Positions 1-8,474 of a stretch of DNA of 42,903 nt are shown here, piece after piece; the first letter of the stretch is position 1; each line of letters opens with the position of its first letter. Under the pieces are notes generated by a model. The model searched no databases. It saw only the letters and a list, made by a program, of their open reading frames with translations, and was not told the origin of the DNA. This DNA comes from Candidatus Omnitrophota bacterium (GTDB lineage: Bacteria; Omnitrophota; Gorgyraeia; Gygaellales; Profunditerraquicolaceae), in contig JAQTTQ010000006.1 in assembly GCA_028710685.1 (NCBI GenBank), positions 1-42,903 on the forward strand, read 5' to 3'. The translations under genes and the position numbers were made by a program.

Positions 1-52
1 GAACGCGCCTCGCCCGACCCTCGGCCGACACCCCCTTCCAAGGACCCGTAGA
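1..52 (-). repeat. Element C copy 3 (edge-truncated intergenic repeat)
   Basis: On the minus strand this stretch carries GGGTCCTTGGAAGGGGG followed by GAGGGTCGGGCGAGGCGC. The same words occur in the same order near 20045-20100 and 31935-31980. The copy is cut by the window edge and lies after the 3' end of the primase gene, matching the position of the two other copies downstream of an operon. Confidence 0.6.
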
Positions 53-194
53 CCAACATCGAGCTACCAGTGACAGCAATGACATTTTTTTCCGCACTTA
101 AACTTTTACTTACCACGCTCAATCCCCCTGCTCCTTACTCCTAACCTACGAACACAATTAATAAAAAATCCTGTCATAATCGTCATAGCCGTCA
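53..194. other. Spacer downstream of primase with short repeats
   Basis: No gene is visible here. On the minus strand, right after the primase stop codon, three near-identical 9-mers of the TATGACGAT type follow each other and are succeeded by TTTTTT. A further GTCATTGCTGTCAC stretch lies beyond them. There is no convincing hairpin, so no terminator is called. Confidence 0.4.
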
Positions 195-2390
195 CTAAAA
201 CGGCCGCTCCGAATAATCAACCTCACCCTCCCTGCGGACGCGTATGCCGTCCCATCGCCGCGACGTACCACACCGCCCTCTATTGATAGCGGGATATTGA
301 CGCAAGAGCTCCCGGCCAAACAGGATCTTGCTAAGCGGCCGGTATTCGCTCTCCAGACACCAGTCCCGATAAGCCACATACAAAGCATCACTGCCTACGT
401 CCGACTGAGTATCCAAGACACACTGCTCCTCCACGAAGATGATCACGTTATTGTTCTCCTTGCGATAGGCGTCCTTCACGGTCTGCATGGACGCGCTCTC
501 TTCAAAATACCCGCGTTTCCTTAAACGCGTTAGGCCGTTAAGCGACCACAAGAAAATGCCGTCCAGCTCGCTGGCCACGATCTTGTGCTTTAACTTTGGA
601 TCACGTTCCTCTATGGAAAACTGCCGGTTAAACGGAAGGATTAAAAGCCGCCGGTAATACCCCTCGGTCTTATCCCCCACGCGCGGCATGTTATTGGTTG
701 AGAAAAGAAGCTTGCAGTAAGGTTTGAATTGAAACGGCTGGCCGTATTTTTCGTCAGCGGAGATCGTATCGCCGGTCACGATCGCCTTAAACATATTGTC
801 ATAGACATTGGTCTTGGCATTGGTTTCAAGACTGATATTGACCAGTTTGTCCCGAAGCCGGGCGATGTAATGGGAATCGTTAAACTTTTCAAGCGGGATG
901 GATGAGCAATTATCCTTGCCGATAAGCTCCTCGAGCACATACAAAACAACGCTCTTGCCGTTTGCCCCCTCGCCGAACAGAAAAAGCGCCTTTTCATAAT
1001 CATTGTCCCGGGTCAGGCAATACCCGAAATACTCCTGCAGAAGCATGATTCGGGCCGCGTCATTCTCGAAGATCTGATCTAGACTCTTCTGCCACAACAA
1101 ACACTCGGCATTCTCGCGGTATGTCACATTAAGCTGGTTGATGGAATAAACATTCGCCGAATGCGGCAAGAGCTTCATCTTGTCGATGTCATAAAGCCCG
1201 TTTTTGACATTAAAGAGCGTGATGCCATTAATAATGTCCGGCTTGATGAAAGTCTCGGTCTTAAGCGCGACAAGAACATTGCGAAGCTTGCTCGCCGAAA
1301 ACCCGGCCCCGCACGCATCCTTGATCCACTTCTGAACCTCCTCGATAAAGAGCGGCCGGTAACATCCGCCTTTGTATTCGTAATAGGTGTCGGCGAAGTT
1401 AATCAGCCGATGATGCTTGAGGATTTCGTCAGCGACCTCATTGGCATTAACCTTTCTGGCTATCAGCAGGCTTGGCCGCGATGGCGCATACACCTCACGA
1501 CAATCATTCACCGCCTTTTCGATAACCGACTGCCCATAAGTCCGACCATCGCCAAAATGCTTTTCATCCCACTTGGGCCGCATAAGTCCGGACTGCCGGA
1601 ATAACGCATCCATCTGCCCGGAGTCTTTGCCTGTCCAGAAGGCCAGCTTGTTGCAGAGCGCCAGATCCGCTTCGCTTTGAGAAGGATAATCGTTCTGCCA
1701 TTGGCCGGAATAAAGCCGCTGAAACCTCTCGGCGTCTTTGCTCTTGGCGATCAAGAGAAGAATGTCGTCCGCAGGCCCTTTACGAAGCCCAACGGGCGAA
1801 GTCCTGAGCGAGGACTTTTCAATATTTGAATTGGTCCGAGTCGAAGGATCCACAAACCGGCTGAATATGCCTTTGAGCGCATCAGTGCACTCATTAAGCT
1901 CAGCCGGATAATTTTCAAGACGATTGCCGGTAACGGTAAAGAATCGGCCCTTGGTATAAATCTCCAAGCCGATCTTTGAAATCTTGCAGGCCCGGGCAAT
2001 CGCACCCTTGCAAAGAATATGAATACCTGTGCCGCTTGGCGAATATTCTGAATATGAATTAAGCGCCTTAAGAATCTCAACCGCATGTGGCGCGATGGCT
2101 CCATCTTTAACGCAGTGGTCAATATCCACGCCCACATACGGCGGCTGAAATACAAAGCCGACTCCCGCATAGCCGCGCTGAAGCGCAAGGTCGCTTGCAG
2201 TCGTATAATCCGTCCATGTGCTTGGATCGTTTGTTTTGGCAGGACGTCCGGTCAGGACGTTCATCGGGACCTTGTCGGTACGGTCTTTATTGTGCCTGAG
2301 TTGATAACCGACCCAGCAAGGCAGTTTGAGTAATTCCTGAGGAATAACCTCTTCGATCTTTCTCTTCTCTTTTCTTCTCTCGTCTTCCAT
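195..2390 (-). CDS. Phage/plasmid-type primase-helicase (D5/P4 family)
   Basis: A 731-residue protein expected to prime and unwind DNA for replication of a mobile element. Residues about 15-175 look like a prim-pol-type domain, with the acidic VDIDH motif at 88-92 and SPSGTGIHI at 117-125. A middle linker leads to the D5-type superfamily 3 helicase, with Walker A GEGANGKS at 473-480 and a C-terminal winged-helix-like tail. Length and domain order match phage and integrative-element replication proteins. It follows the 76-residue gene with a 2-base gap, so the two are probably cotranscribed. The repeat array at 2640-3095 lies just upstream and could be its origin. No integrase is visible in the window. 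Confidence 0.9.
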   Translation of the reverse strand: MEDERRKEKRKIEEVIPQELLKLPCWVGYQLRHNKDRTDKVPMNVLTGRPAKTNDPSTWTDYTTASDLALQRGYAGVGFVFQPPYVGVDIDHCVKDGAIAPHAVEILKALNSYSEYSPSGTGIHILCKGAIARACKISKIGLEIYTKGRFFTVTGNRLENYPAELNECTDALKGIFSRFVDPSTRTNSNIEKSSLRTSPVGLRKGPADDILLLIAKSKDAERFQRLYSGQWQNDYPSQSEADLALCNKLAFWTGKDSGQMDALFRQSGLMRPKWDEKHFGDGRTYGQSVIEKAVNDCREVYAPSRPSLLIARKVNANEVADEILKHHRLINFADTYYEYKGGCYRPLFIEEVQKWIKDACGAGFSASKLRNVLVALKTETFIKPDIINGITLFNVKNGLYDIDKMKLLPHSANVYSINQLNVTYRENAECLLWQKSLDQIFENDAARIMLLQEYFGYCLTRDNDYEKALFLFGEGANGKSVVLYVLEELIGKDNCSSIPLEKFNDSHYIARLRDKLVNISLETNAKTNVYDNMFKAIVTGDTISADEKYGQPFQFKPYCKLLFSTNNMPRVGDKTEGYYRRLLILPFNRQFSIEERDPKLKHKIVASELDGIFLWSLNGLTRLRKRGYFEESASMQTVKDAYRKENNNVIIFVEEQCVLDTQSDVGSDALYVAYRDWCLESEYRPLSKILFGRELLRQYPAINRGRCGTSRRWDGIRVRREGEVDYSERPF

Positions 2391-2392
2391 CG

Positions 2393-2623
2393 TTACACTC
2401 CGTTTTGAAATAGATAATCTTTAACCCTTCGATAACAATCAAACAGCTTGCGCGCCTCTGAATCGGCATAAAAGTCCTCGCACGCCTTATGAACAGCTGG
2501 GATGTCGTCAAACAAGACCCGCTTAAGCCTCCCCGAGCCCTCAATACCCCGCATGGCGAACCCGCAATGCAGTAAATACGTAGCCAAATAGAGATTCCCT
2601 GCTTCAAAATGCTTGTTTTTCAT
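2393..2623 (-). CDS. Small DUF5659-like protein
   Basis: A 76-residue protein with an AGNLYLATYLLHCGF start, a short basic middle and a C-terminal helix ending in VKDYLFQNGV. From memory the pattern resembles DUF5659, a small domain often found beside phage-type replication genes; this is recognition, not a search result. An AGGAGG lies about 11 bases before the ATG. The stop is 2 bases from the primase start, which points to one transcript. Function unknown. Confidence 0.65.
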   Translation of the reverse strand: MKNKHFEAGNLYLATYLLHCGFAMRGIEGSGRLKRVLFDDIPAVHKACEDFYADSEARKLFDCYRRVKDYLFQNGV

Positions 2624-2639
2624 AGTTTCAATGCCTCCT

Positions 2640-3095
2640 GCTAGCTACATACGCAAAGATTTGCAAAACTGACGGAAATATTTTCATTTTTTTTCGACCT
2701 CTACTAGCTACATACGACGTTTTTTGTAAAACTGCCGGAAATATTTTCACTTTCTTCACTACTTTCACTCCCCTAAGCGTATATTCCCCTTTTTCCCTAA
2801 AAGTGTCGGAACTTTCTGCCCCCTCATAGGTGATTACGCAAAATTTCGAAAAGTGTCGAAGCTTTTGGGCAACTTTTTTCTCCAAGGCGTATATACAACC
2901 TTTTTTGCCAAAGTGTCCCATCCTCACCGTAGTTATATGTATTCCGGGCCACAATTTCGCATCCCTCACATATGAACACGCAAAAAATTGAAAAGTGTAA
3001 CACCCCTTATGCCCTCCCATAGGTGATTACAGGAAAATTCCGAAAGTGTCGGGGCCTCACCTATGTACACGCAATATTTTTCAAAGTGTCGAACC
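2640..3095. repeat. Degenerate short-repeat array, iteron-like
   Basis: About eight units share a core ending in AAAGTGTCG (or the variant AAAACTGACGG) on the plus strand. The core is preceded 5-15 bases earlier by a TAGGTGATTACGC, GCGTATAT or CTATGTACACGC word. Core positions are near 2667, 2728, 2800, 2850, 2911, 2991, 3043 and 3082, so spacing is irregular (about 40-80 bases). Reading frames change between units, so a coding repeat is unlikely. The array lies upstream of the primase operon, as iterons would, but a related copy near 34.5 kb is not next to a replication gene. Confidence 0.65.
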
Positions 3096-3097
3096 CT

Positions 3098-3142
3098 AAA
3101 AAAGAAAAAGCCCGCTCTCGCTCGTATACGAGAACGGGCTTT
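3098..3142 (-). terminator. Rho-independent terminator of the defence operon
   Basis: On the minus strand, AAAGCCCG and CGAGA pair with TCTCG and CGGGCTTT across an 8-base loop (3107-3142), with one internal mismatch. A T-rich run follows (complement of 3098-3109). It would end transcripts coming from the 3410-3790 gene and isolate the primase operon. Confidence 0.75.
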
Positions 3143-3409
3143 CCGATCCAGCAAAGGTTGAGCCTCGCAAGCGTCCCTGCGAAATCTCTCCGAAGCCTTT
3201 AGGCGAAGGAGGATGGCCGCCTTGAGCTGGTCGTTTCTTTCTATTCCAATCTTACCGCAACTACAATCTTCGACAAGATGGTCGTTACCAAGATATGGAA
3301 TAATTCGATCTTACGATTCCATAATAAAACATCTGGAATCTTTCTCAAGGGGGTCGTTACTACAAAATAGTAATAATTCGGAGAGGGCTAACTGCGGGAA
3401 TTTTGAAGC
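3143..3409. repeat. Spacer with about 2.5 copies of a 60-72 base direct repeat
   Basis: No gene is seen. On the minus strand CGAATTATT, a short AT stretch, GTAACGACC and then CTTG..GAAGATT occur twice about 72 bases apart (3300-3380). A third, weaker copy (AAACGACC) lies near 3235. The words differ from those of the array at 2640-3095. Confidence 0.45.
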
Positions 3410-3790
3410 TTAATCTTCATGCTGAAGCGGCTTGTCCGGGATCATGTCATAAACCATGGTCTGAATCTCATACTCAAACCATTCCTGAAACACCTTCCAT
3501 GATCTGTCCTTTGGCCACATTTCAGGATCCGTATACCAGCCACCAAGCTCATGCTCAAATATTTCCACGAAGTGCTTCTTCAAAAACTTTTCGTACTTCT
3601 CGTTTTCCTCATAGGCAGGGATCAGATATACATGCTTTGAATCAAAACCTTCGGTCTCGACCTCCTCCGGTTTCATCTCATGCTCGGGCCCGTCATATTC
3701 CTTGCTGGTGTAGACCAACCAATCAATGAAAGGCTTCTTGAGCTTCACGATCAAAGCGGCGCGGTTGATGTCGGGGAATTCCTCTAACAT
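3410..3790 (-). CDS. Conserved hypothetical protein, 126 aa
   Basis: An acidic soluble protein (many Glu and Asp) with a FIDWL segment near residue 21, a YLIPAYE strand near 55 and a C-terminal GGWYTDPEMWP...FQEWFEYE block rich in tryptophan. I recognise the pattern as a widespread uncharacterised family without an assigned role. The ATG is 7 bases after the stop of the 195-residue gene, with a GAGG ribosome site, so it is probably the last gene of the long operon. Nothing in the sequence ties it specifically to defence. Confidence 0.7.
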   Translation of the reverse strand: MLEEFPDINRAALIVKLKKPFIDWLVYTSKEYDGPEHEMKPEEVETEGFDSKHVYLIPAYEENEKYEKFLKKHFVEIFEHELGGWYTDPEMWPKDRSWKVFQEWFEYEIQTMVYDMIPDKPLQHED

Positions 3791-3797
3791 AACGACC

Positions 3798-4385
3798 TCA
3801 CTCTAAGCGCAAGAATACTGAAGCCGTCCCATCAGAATTCAAATCCCAAAAAACCGGATGATGCGGATTCAGCTTGCCATCAACTATATCTACTCCAAAT
3901 ATTTCACTTTCAATTATTGCCAATTGCTTCAGATTATTGCGAGCTAACACTGGAAAATCTATACTACCGACCTTAGGGTTCATGTGATGGACATCGTTCC
4001 GATAACTACCGTAAATGCCTCTTGCGGCATCAGCGCAAGTTTTTGATATTGTCTTATTTTGCTCTAGCTCGTTAATCAAATCTTCAATTGATTTTGTCCA
4101 GCCGCCACTCTTATCTCTATGCAACTTGACTCGATCTGCAACAAACACGATAATGCCCTCATTGATGCTATGGCTCATCATCACCGCGGCAATAAAATGA
4201 CCGTCGCGGTACAAATTGATACACTCTGCTGATGCAACGGCGAAATGATGATTGCCAATTATCCATTGATGCCCGATCTCCATGTATCTGCCAACTCGCT
4301 GATCGACTGAAGAATTAAAATCAGAGATTATCGCTTCTTTAACCTGTTGCATTCTCATTGTTTTCTGAATATCTGGATTTCGCAT
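3798..4385 (-). CDS. HEPN-like protein, 195 aa
   Basis: A mostly helical 195-residue protein. It contains YRNDVHHMNP near residue 128, an R-x4-H arrangement as found in HEPN ribonuclease or nucleotide-binding domains. The preceding segment (SHSINEGIIVFVADRV, then a helix ending in CADAARGIYGS) matches the usual helical scaffold before that motif. The start lies 1 base after the stop of the radical SAM gene, so they are coupled. HEPN identity is inferred from the motif alone; in this setting a toxin or effector RNase is plausible. It could also be a non-catalytic scaffold. Confidence 0.55.
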   Translation of the reverse strand: MRNPDIQKTMRMQQVKEAIISDFNSSVDQRVGRYMEIGHQWIIGNHHFAVASAECINLYRDGHFIAAVMMSHSINEGIIVFVADRVKLHRDKSGGWTKSIEDLINELEQNKTISKTCADAARGIYGSYRNDVHHMNPKVGSIDFPVLARNNLKQLAIIESEIFGVDIVDGKLNPHHPVFWDLNSDGTASVFLRLE

Positions 4386-4386
4386 A

Positions 4387-5412
4387 TTAATTACATAAAT
4401 TTATATCACTAAATACCTGACACCCACCCCTGCACACCGAGAAATGCAAACAGGTTTTGCACTTTTCGGAAGCTATCTTATTCCGCATATTAAGAAATAT
4501 AGCGTTGTTTTGCCAAGCATTAACAATCGATGAGCACTTAAGATCAACGCCCTTGACTTTCCGCTCCATAAATGAACATGGATACAGTATTAAATCTTCA
4601 GAAATGAATGCAGAGAAACACCCAGCTTCACAAGCCTCAACCGAGACAGGATTGTACTCAAGATGCGTAACGATACCCGGAACACAACAACTATCAAAGC
4701 CAATTTTTATTTTGGAATTGCTAACCAGAGAAAAGAAAAAGTCAACCTCGGGAGACATCTTTAGCATATCTGAACAACTACCTTTACCAGCAGGTTTGAA
4801 TAATAAGAATATCAAAGCATTGATTCCTGTCATTTTCTTGGCATCAGCCGTCAGAAGCCTTATGGCAGATTCAATCGAATTAGCAGATAACACGAAATGA
4901 ATATTTGTTTTAACCCCGGAGTCTATTAATTTGTGAAGATTCAAATAAAATTGGTTCTCAGGTTCATAAAAACTGATCGCCACTGCTCCACAATGCTTTT
5001 TAGAAGCGAGAATGATATTTTCTGTTAAGCCGTCGCCATTCGTGGTATATGAAGGAACAATATTGTACTTATCGCGGGTTACCTCAAGAATCTTTTCAAA
5101 GCTTGAATGCTGATTCGGATTGCCGCCACCGAGAGCTATTTGTAAGACACCACAGTCCTTCGCCTGTCTTAAAATGTATTCATAATTAACAAATGACATC
5201 TCTTTCCCAGCTTTTGATGATGCCCTATAGCAAAAAGAACAGCTCCTTTCGCAATAGTTTGTTATCGATACATCAAGAAGCTCAGGGCCATGAGCTGAGT
5301 ATATTGGCTCTAATGAATTGCTATCTTCAACGCGCGCAAAAAACCCGGTATTTTGGTTAAAAATTACCGTATATTTTTCCTCGTCATATCTCTTAAGCAA
5401 TAAAGAGTTCAT
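4387..5412 (-). CDS. Radical SAM/SPASM enzyme
   Basis: A 341-residue radical SAM protein. The 4Fe-4S motif CERSCSFC gives Cys54, Cys58 and Cys61, followed by the glycine-rich ALGGGNP strand. The C-terminal third is SPASM-like with many cysteines: GCFSAF..LYPCSF, then CKTCLHFSVCRGGC. The N-terminal 35 residues (VIFNQNTGFFARVED) resemble the short peptide-recognition region seen before some RiPP maturases. SPASM enzymes usually modify peptide substrates. The gene starts 2 bases after the FVTNSSS protein stop, which makes that protein the obvious candidate substrate or partner. The enzyme chemistry cannot be predicted from sequence alone. Confidence 0.85.
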   Translation of the reverse strand: MNSLLLKRYDEEKYTVIFNQNTGFFARVEDSNSLEPIYSAHGPELLDVSITNYCERSCSFCYRASSKAGKEMSFVNYEYILRQAKDCGVLQIALGGGNPNQHSSFEKILEVTRDKYNIVPSYTTNGDGLTENIILASKKHCGAVAISFYEPENQFYLNLHKLIDSGVKTNIHFVLSANSIESAIRLLTADAKKMTGINALIFLLFKPAGKGSCSDMLKMSPEVDFFFSLVSNSKIKIGFDSCCVPGIVTHLEYNPVSVEACEAGCFSAFISEDLILYPCSFMERKVKGVDLKCSSIVNAWQNNAIFLNMRNKIASEKCKTCLHFSVCRGGCQVFSDINLCN

Positions 5413-5414
5413 GC

Positions 5415-5834
5415 TTACCAGCTTGAATTTGTAGCATCAATATAAATATTTTTACCTTCGATCTTAAAAGAGTCGCAACAAACAAATGTTTCTAACGCAT
5501 TTACCTCTGAAGATAATGTGCCAAAATACAAAGTATCGCCTTGTTCTTTAGCAAGCTTAATCTTTTCGACTAAGCCGGTAGAAAAAACATCAGCAATAAA
5601 AATATCCCATTGTCTGCCTTTGTTCCAGCGATGAGAAGCAACTGCCGCATCGAACGGCTCCATATTTGAAGCGAACATTTTAAATAAATCTAAAAACATG
5701 GGATAAACCGGAGATTTCTTATTGATGCCAACGCATTTCATGAATTGATCCTCTGTAAATTCCTGCCCCTTTTTCAGGACCACTACAAAGCATGTAGATG
5801 AGCTATTTGTAACAAAATCAAACTTAATTTTCAT
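5415..5834 (-). CDS. FVTNSSS-motif protein, possible radical SAM substrate
   Basis: A protein of about 139 residues that begins MKIKFDFVTNSSSTCFVVV. I recognise a K-x-x-FVTNSSS N terminus from a broad set of uncharacterised bacterial proteins; I know of no experimental role. The rest is a small mixed alpha/beta protein ending in YIDATNSSW, so a TNSS motif appears at both ends. The ATG at 5834 has AGGAG 6 bases upstream and overlaps the previous gene by 11 bases. A GTG one codon earlier is possible. Adjacent placement to a SPASM enzyme suggests it is modified or recognised by it. This is inference. Confidence 0.7.
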   Translation of the reverse strand: MKIKFDFVTNSSSTCFVVVLKKGQEFTEDQFMKCVGINKKSPVYPMFLDLFKMFASNMEPFDAAVASHRWNKGRQWDIFIADVFSTGLVEKIKLAKEQGDTLYFGTLSSEVNALETFVCCDSFKIEGKNIYIDATNSSW

Positions 5835-6243
5835 CACGCACTCCTAATACAGAATTTAATATATTCAAGGCGCCATCGGAACTCATGGTGAACATTTCTA
5901 AATTGTAATCTCCTGTAACGTGCTCTTTGCGCCACAGCAACACAGTATTCTTGTGTTTTAATAATTTTTTCGCTCCGGCTACCGACACATCGTCCGGAAG
6001 ACAATACTTTTTTTGAAGAAATTCACTAAACGAGCTGTATTCACGACTGTGATAATTTCTATACTCATCAAGCAAATCGACAGTTTCCGAGAAAAAACAG
6101 TCATAAACTCTGCTTAATAACCTGCCCGCAAAACTATTGCGCCCAACCCGCATTGTTCTTAAGAATCGCCCCTTGCTTATATTCTTTACGACATGAAAAA
6201 TATAGGCCTTGTTATGGTCTTTCTTGTATTCGTAATGAATCAT
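5824..6243 (-). CDS. Hypothetical protein, 139 aa, in NACHT-rSAM cassette
   Basis: A basic protein with no family I recognise. Visible features are a short N-terminal HYEYKKDHNKAYIFHV strand-rich segment, a basic stretch (RFLRTMRVGRNSFAGRLLSRV) and a C-terminal region with LWRKEHVTGDYNLEMFT. There are no membrane segments. The ATG shares one base with the TGA of the NACHT gene (TGATG), so translation is coupled. The TTG one codon earlier is a less likely start. Its fixed position between the NTPase and the FVTNSSS gene suggests a dedicated adaptor role, which is inference. Confidence 0.65.
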   Translation of the reverse strand: MIHYEYKKDHNKAYIFHVVKNISKGRFLRTMRVGRNSFAGRLLSRVYDCFFSETVDLLDEYRNYHSREYSSFSEFLQKKYCLPDDVSVAGAKKLLKHKNTVLLWRKEHVTGDYNLEMFTMSSDGALNILNSVLGVRDEN

Positions 6244-8474
6244 CAAACATCACCATGTATTAACTTGACTTCGTTTATCAAAGTATCGGCTCGATTTTTA
6301 TAATACTCATTGTTGCATTTCTGATATTTCTCGAATATCGCCAAGGCAGTCACTTGGTGCTCACTATATAATAAAGACAGTATATTTTTTGCCGTAGCGG
6401 AGCCGGTCTTTTCAGCAGATGCAATGAAAAACAAAAATTCTAAGGCAGGATTATTTACATCACCGGCTTTAATAATCTCATCTATATATTCAAAATAATG
6501 CTCCAAGGGTATCTCGTCATCTCTGCCGCCATAAGTGCTTAAATGTCTCTTAATCAAAAACGCCTCAAATTTCTCCTGGCGATCAACGTCTTGCATTGCG
6601 ACCAATAAAGAAAAAAGCATTGTAATATTTAAATTTTTGTATGTCTGCGGATCATAACGATAATAAATCAACATTCTTAGAATAAACTCGGCCTTTTCTT
6701 TAGAAGACAAATATTCTCTTTTTACCTGTTCGACATCTTGATCTGTTAGATCGGCGTCATTTGTTTCGAATAAATAATGAAGATATTTTTCTTTCCACCA
6801 TCCCGTTTTCGCTAATATTTGATCGAGTTTCTGCTTACTCCGGTCTTTTTTCGAAATAAAAAATAAATATTTACTGACCCCTTCGAACAAAGGTTTCTGT
6901 GGCAAAACCTCATCAGCGATAAATTGGGTGAATTTTTGTTCATCTTCGGGCAACAATATATTGGCCAAATAATCGGCGATCAGAAAGTCTCTGATTTCAT
7001 CAAATGTAAAGCTTATAACTTCCCCATCCAACAAAACTCCAGTTTTATCAACCACATCCCTTCTAAAGAAGATGTTTTCATCTATCAGCTTAAGTATCAC
7101 ATTTTTATCGATCGCGGTCTTGTCAATAACAACCTGCATTGGAACATCTTTGTGCAGCCTGGAATCAACCATGTGTTTTACGATTTCACGAATAACTTTC
7201 TGAATGGAATCATTCCCATTAGTTTTACCTTTGATTCCATCTCGAATCTGTCTATAGTATTCCTGAAAAAGGTCAAGCATGTAAACATTCAGAATTGAAC
7301 CGATGCTTCGTCCTTGATGCGCTTCGCAAAAAATACGCAATAACAAGAAATTACTGACCAGCTTCTCATAAACTCGCCCAGCAAAAGACTTCCATTCAAT
7401 TTCAAAAAACGAAAGATACTTTCGGAATAACTTATCCTTCTCATGCTCCTCAAGTTTTGAATTTATGCCCTTAATCTTTTGTATTTCTGAGGCAAACCAC
7501 GCTGTCTCGATACACTTATAATTTAAATCATAATATTCTGTTCTGCATGTCAGAATTATTCGGACAAACGGGTTTGAAAGCATATCTCCAATAAAAGCAT
7601 TCAATGCGTTGGGGAAATTTGCATCGCTCGATTCATTTAAAGCATCGATAATTACAATGAAATTTGTTTTTCTTCGCCCACATTCATGCTCAATGAATTT
7701 ATTTAAGGCATCAAAATCTGTTCCGCCGGTTATTCTTTCTGTGACAAAAGCTTTCATTGAGCTGTTATTCAGTCCGTAAAAATCACCCCCGTAGAATAAG
7801 GCAATAGGCACTTCCAACTTTAATAAAAATTCTTTTGCGAGGTCGCATATTAGGTTGGTTTTACCTTGCCCCGCATCATCTAACAGCACAAGAACTCGCG
7901 ACTTCAATACATTAAACTTTGCGATAGTCTCTTCCATTTTCCAGCGAGCTTGCCAAGGAAAATCATTGCTCTTTTCCGGCATGTTATTTAAAACAGCGGC
8001 GTTCCGTGTAATTGAAAGATTTAATTCTTTGAGTTTAGCTTTAAATGTTCTCAAAGAAGGGCGTGTAAGCTTCCGAAAAACCTTAAAAGCAATTTTTTGT
8101 TGAATCTCCTTGTCGAGGACTGAATTCGTATATGTAAAATCGCGCCTGTTAATATGGTCGATAAACTTATTACAGAACAGAAAAGGATGGCAAAAATATC
8201 TGAGCTCTTCCTTAACTTGATTGATTTCAATGTAGGAATCTGGCAAGTATTTCTTCGAATTGATTTGTTTCTGAATTTGATCCTGCGTAAATGACAATAA
8301 TCTCTTTTGAATGGCTATATTCTGCTTTCTACGCTTAAGGCACTCTCGAATATAATTAAACGGCCACTTAATAAGTCCCTTCAAAGAAGGCACCACAAGT
8401 AAAGCAATAACAATGCTGACCGCAATTGCGACGGCATTCTGCGAAACATATTGTTTTACCACTTGCCAATCCAT
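6243..8474 (-). CDS. Membrane-anchored NACHT/STAND NTPase
   Basis: A 743-residue protein with one hydrophobic helix at about residues 14-31, a basic cytoplasmic stretch (RECLKRRK), and a NACHT-type NTPase core. Walker A is DAGQGKTN at 200-207 and Walker B is FIVIIDALNE at 272-281, followed by a sensor-like RIILTCRTEYYD strand. The C-terminal 300 residues are helical, with a FDEIRDFLIADYL segment typical of NACHT proteins. STAND NTPases of this type include antiphage sensors such as AVAST proteins. The ATG at 8474 overlaps the stop of a 30-codon ORF; a TTG one codon earlier is possible. The N-terminal membrane helix suggests action at the inner membrane. Confidence 0.85.
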   Translation of the reverse strand: MDWQVVKQYVSQNAVAIAVSIVIALLVVPSLKGLIKWPFNYIRECLKRRKQNIAIQKRLLSFTQDQIQKQINSKKYLPDSYIEINQVKEELRYFCHPFLFCNKFIDHINRRDFTYTNSVLDKEIQQKIAFKVFRKLTRPSLRTFKAKLKELNLSITRNAAVLNNMPEKSNDFPWQARWKMEETIAKFNVLKSRVLVLLDDAGQGKTNLICDLAKEFLLKLEVPIALFYGGDFYGLNNSSMKAFVTERITGGTDFDALNKFIEHECGRRKTNFIVIIDALNESSDANFPNALNAFIGDMLSNPFVRIILTCRTEYYDLNYKCIETAWFASEIQKIKGINSKLEEHEKDKLFRKYLSFFEIEWKSFAGRVYEKLVSNFLLLRIFCEAHQGRSIGSILNVYMLDLFQEYYRQIRDGIKGKTNGNDSIQKVIREIVKHMVDSRLHKDVPMQVVIDKTAIDKNVILKLIDENIFFRRDVVDKTGVLLDGEVISFTFDEIRDFLIADYLANILLPEDEQKFTQFIADEVLPQKPLFEGVSKYLFFISKKDRSKQKLDQILAKTGWWKEKYLHYLFETNDADLTDQDVEQVKREYLSSKEKAEFILRMLIYYRYDPQTYKNLNITMLFSLLVAMQDVDRQEKFEAFLIKRHLSTYGGRDDEIPLEHYFEYIDEIIKAGDVNNPALEFLFFIASAEKTGSATAKNILSLLYSEHQVTALAIFEKYQKCNNEYYKNRADTLINEVKLIHGDV

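Noticed and set aside
2628-3020. 130-codon open frame over the repeat array
   Set aside because: It changes frame relative to the repeat units and encodes degenerate repeats of the array itself. No ribosome site or domain is visible.
2640-3095. CRISPR array
   Set aside because: Repeat units are degenerate and irregularly spaced, spacers are not of constant length, and no cas gene is in the window.
3143-3409. Attachment site of an integrative element
   Set aside because: No tRNA 3' end, no matching direct repeat at 34.5 kb of useful length, and no integrase gene were found.
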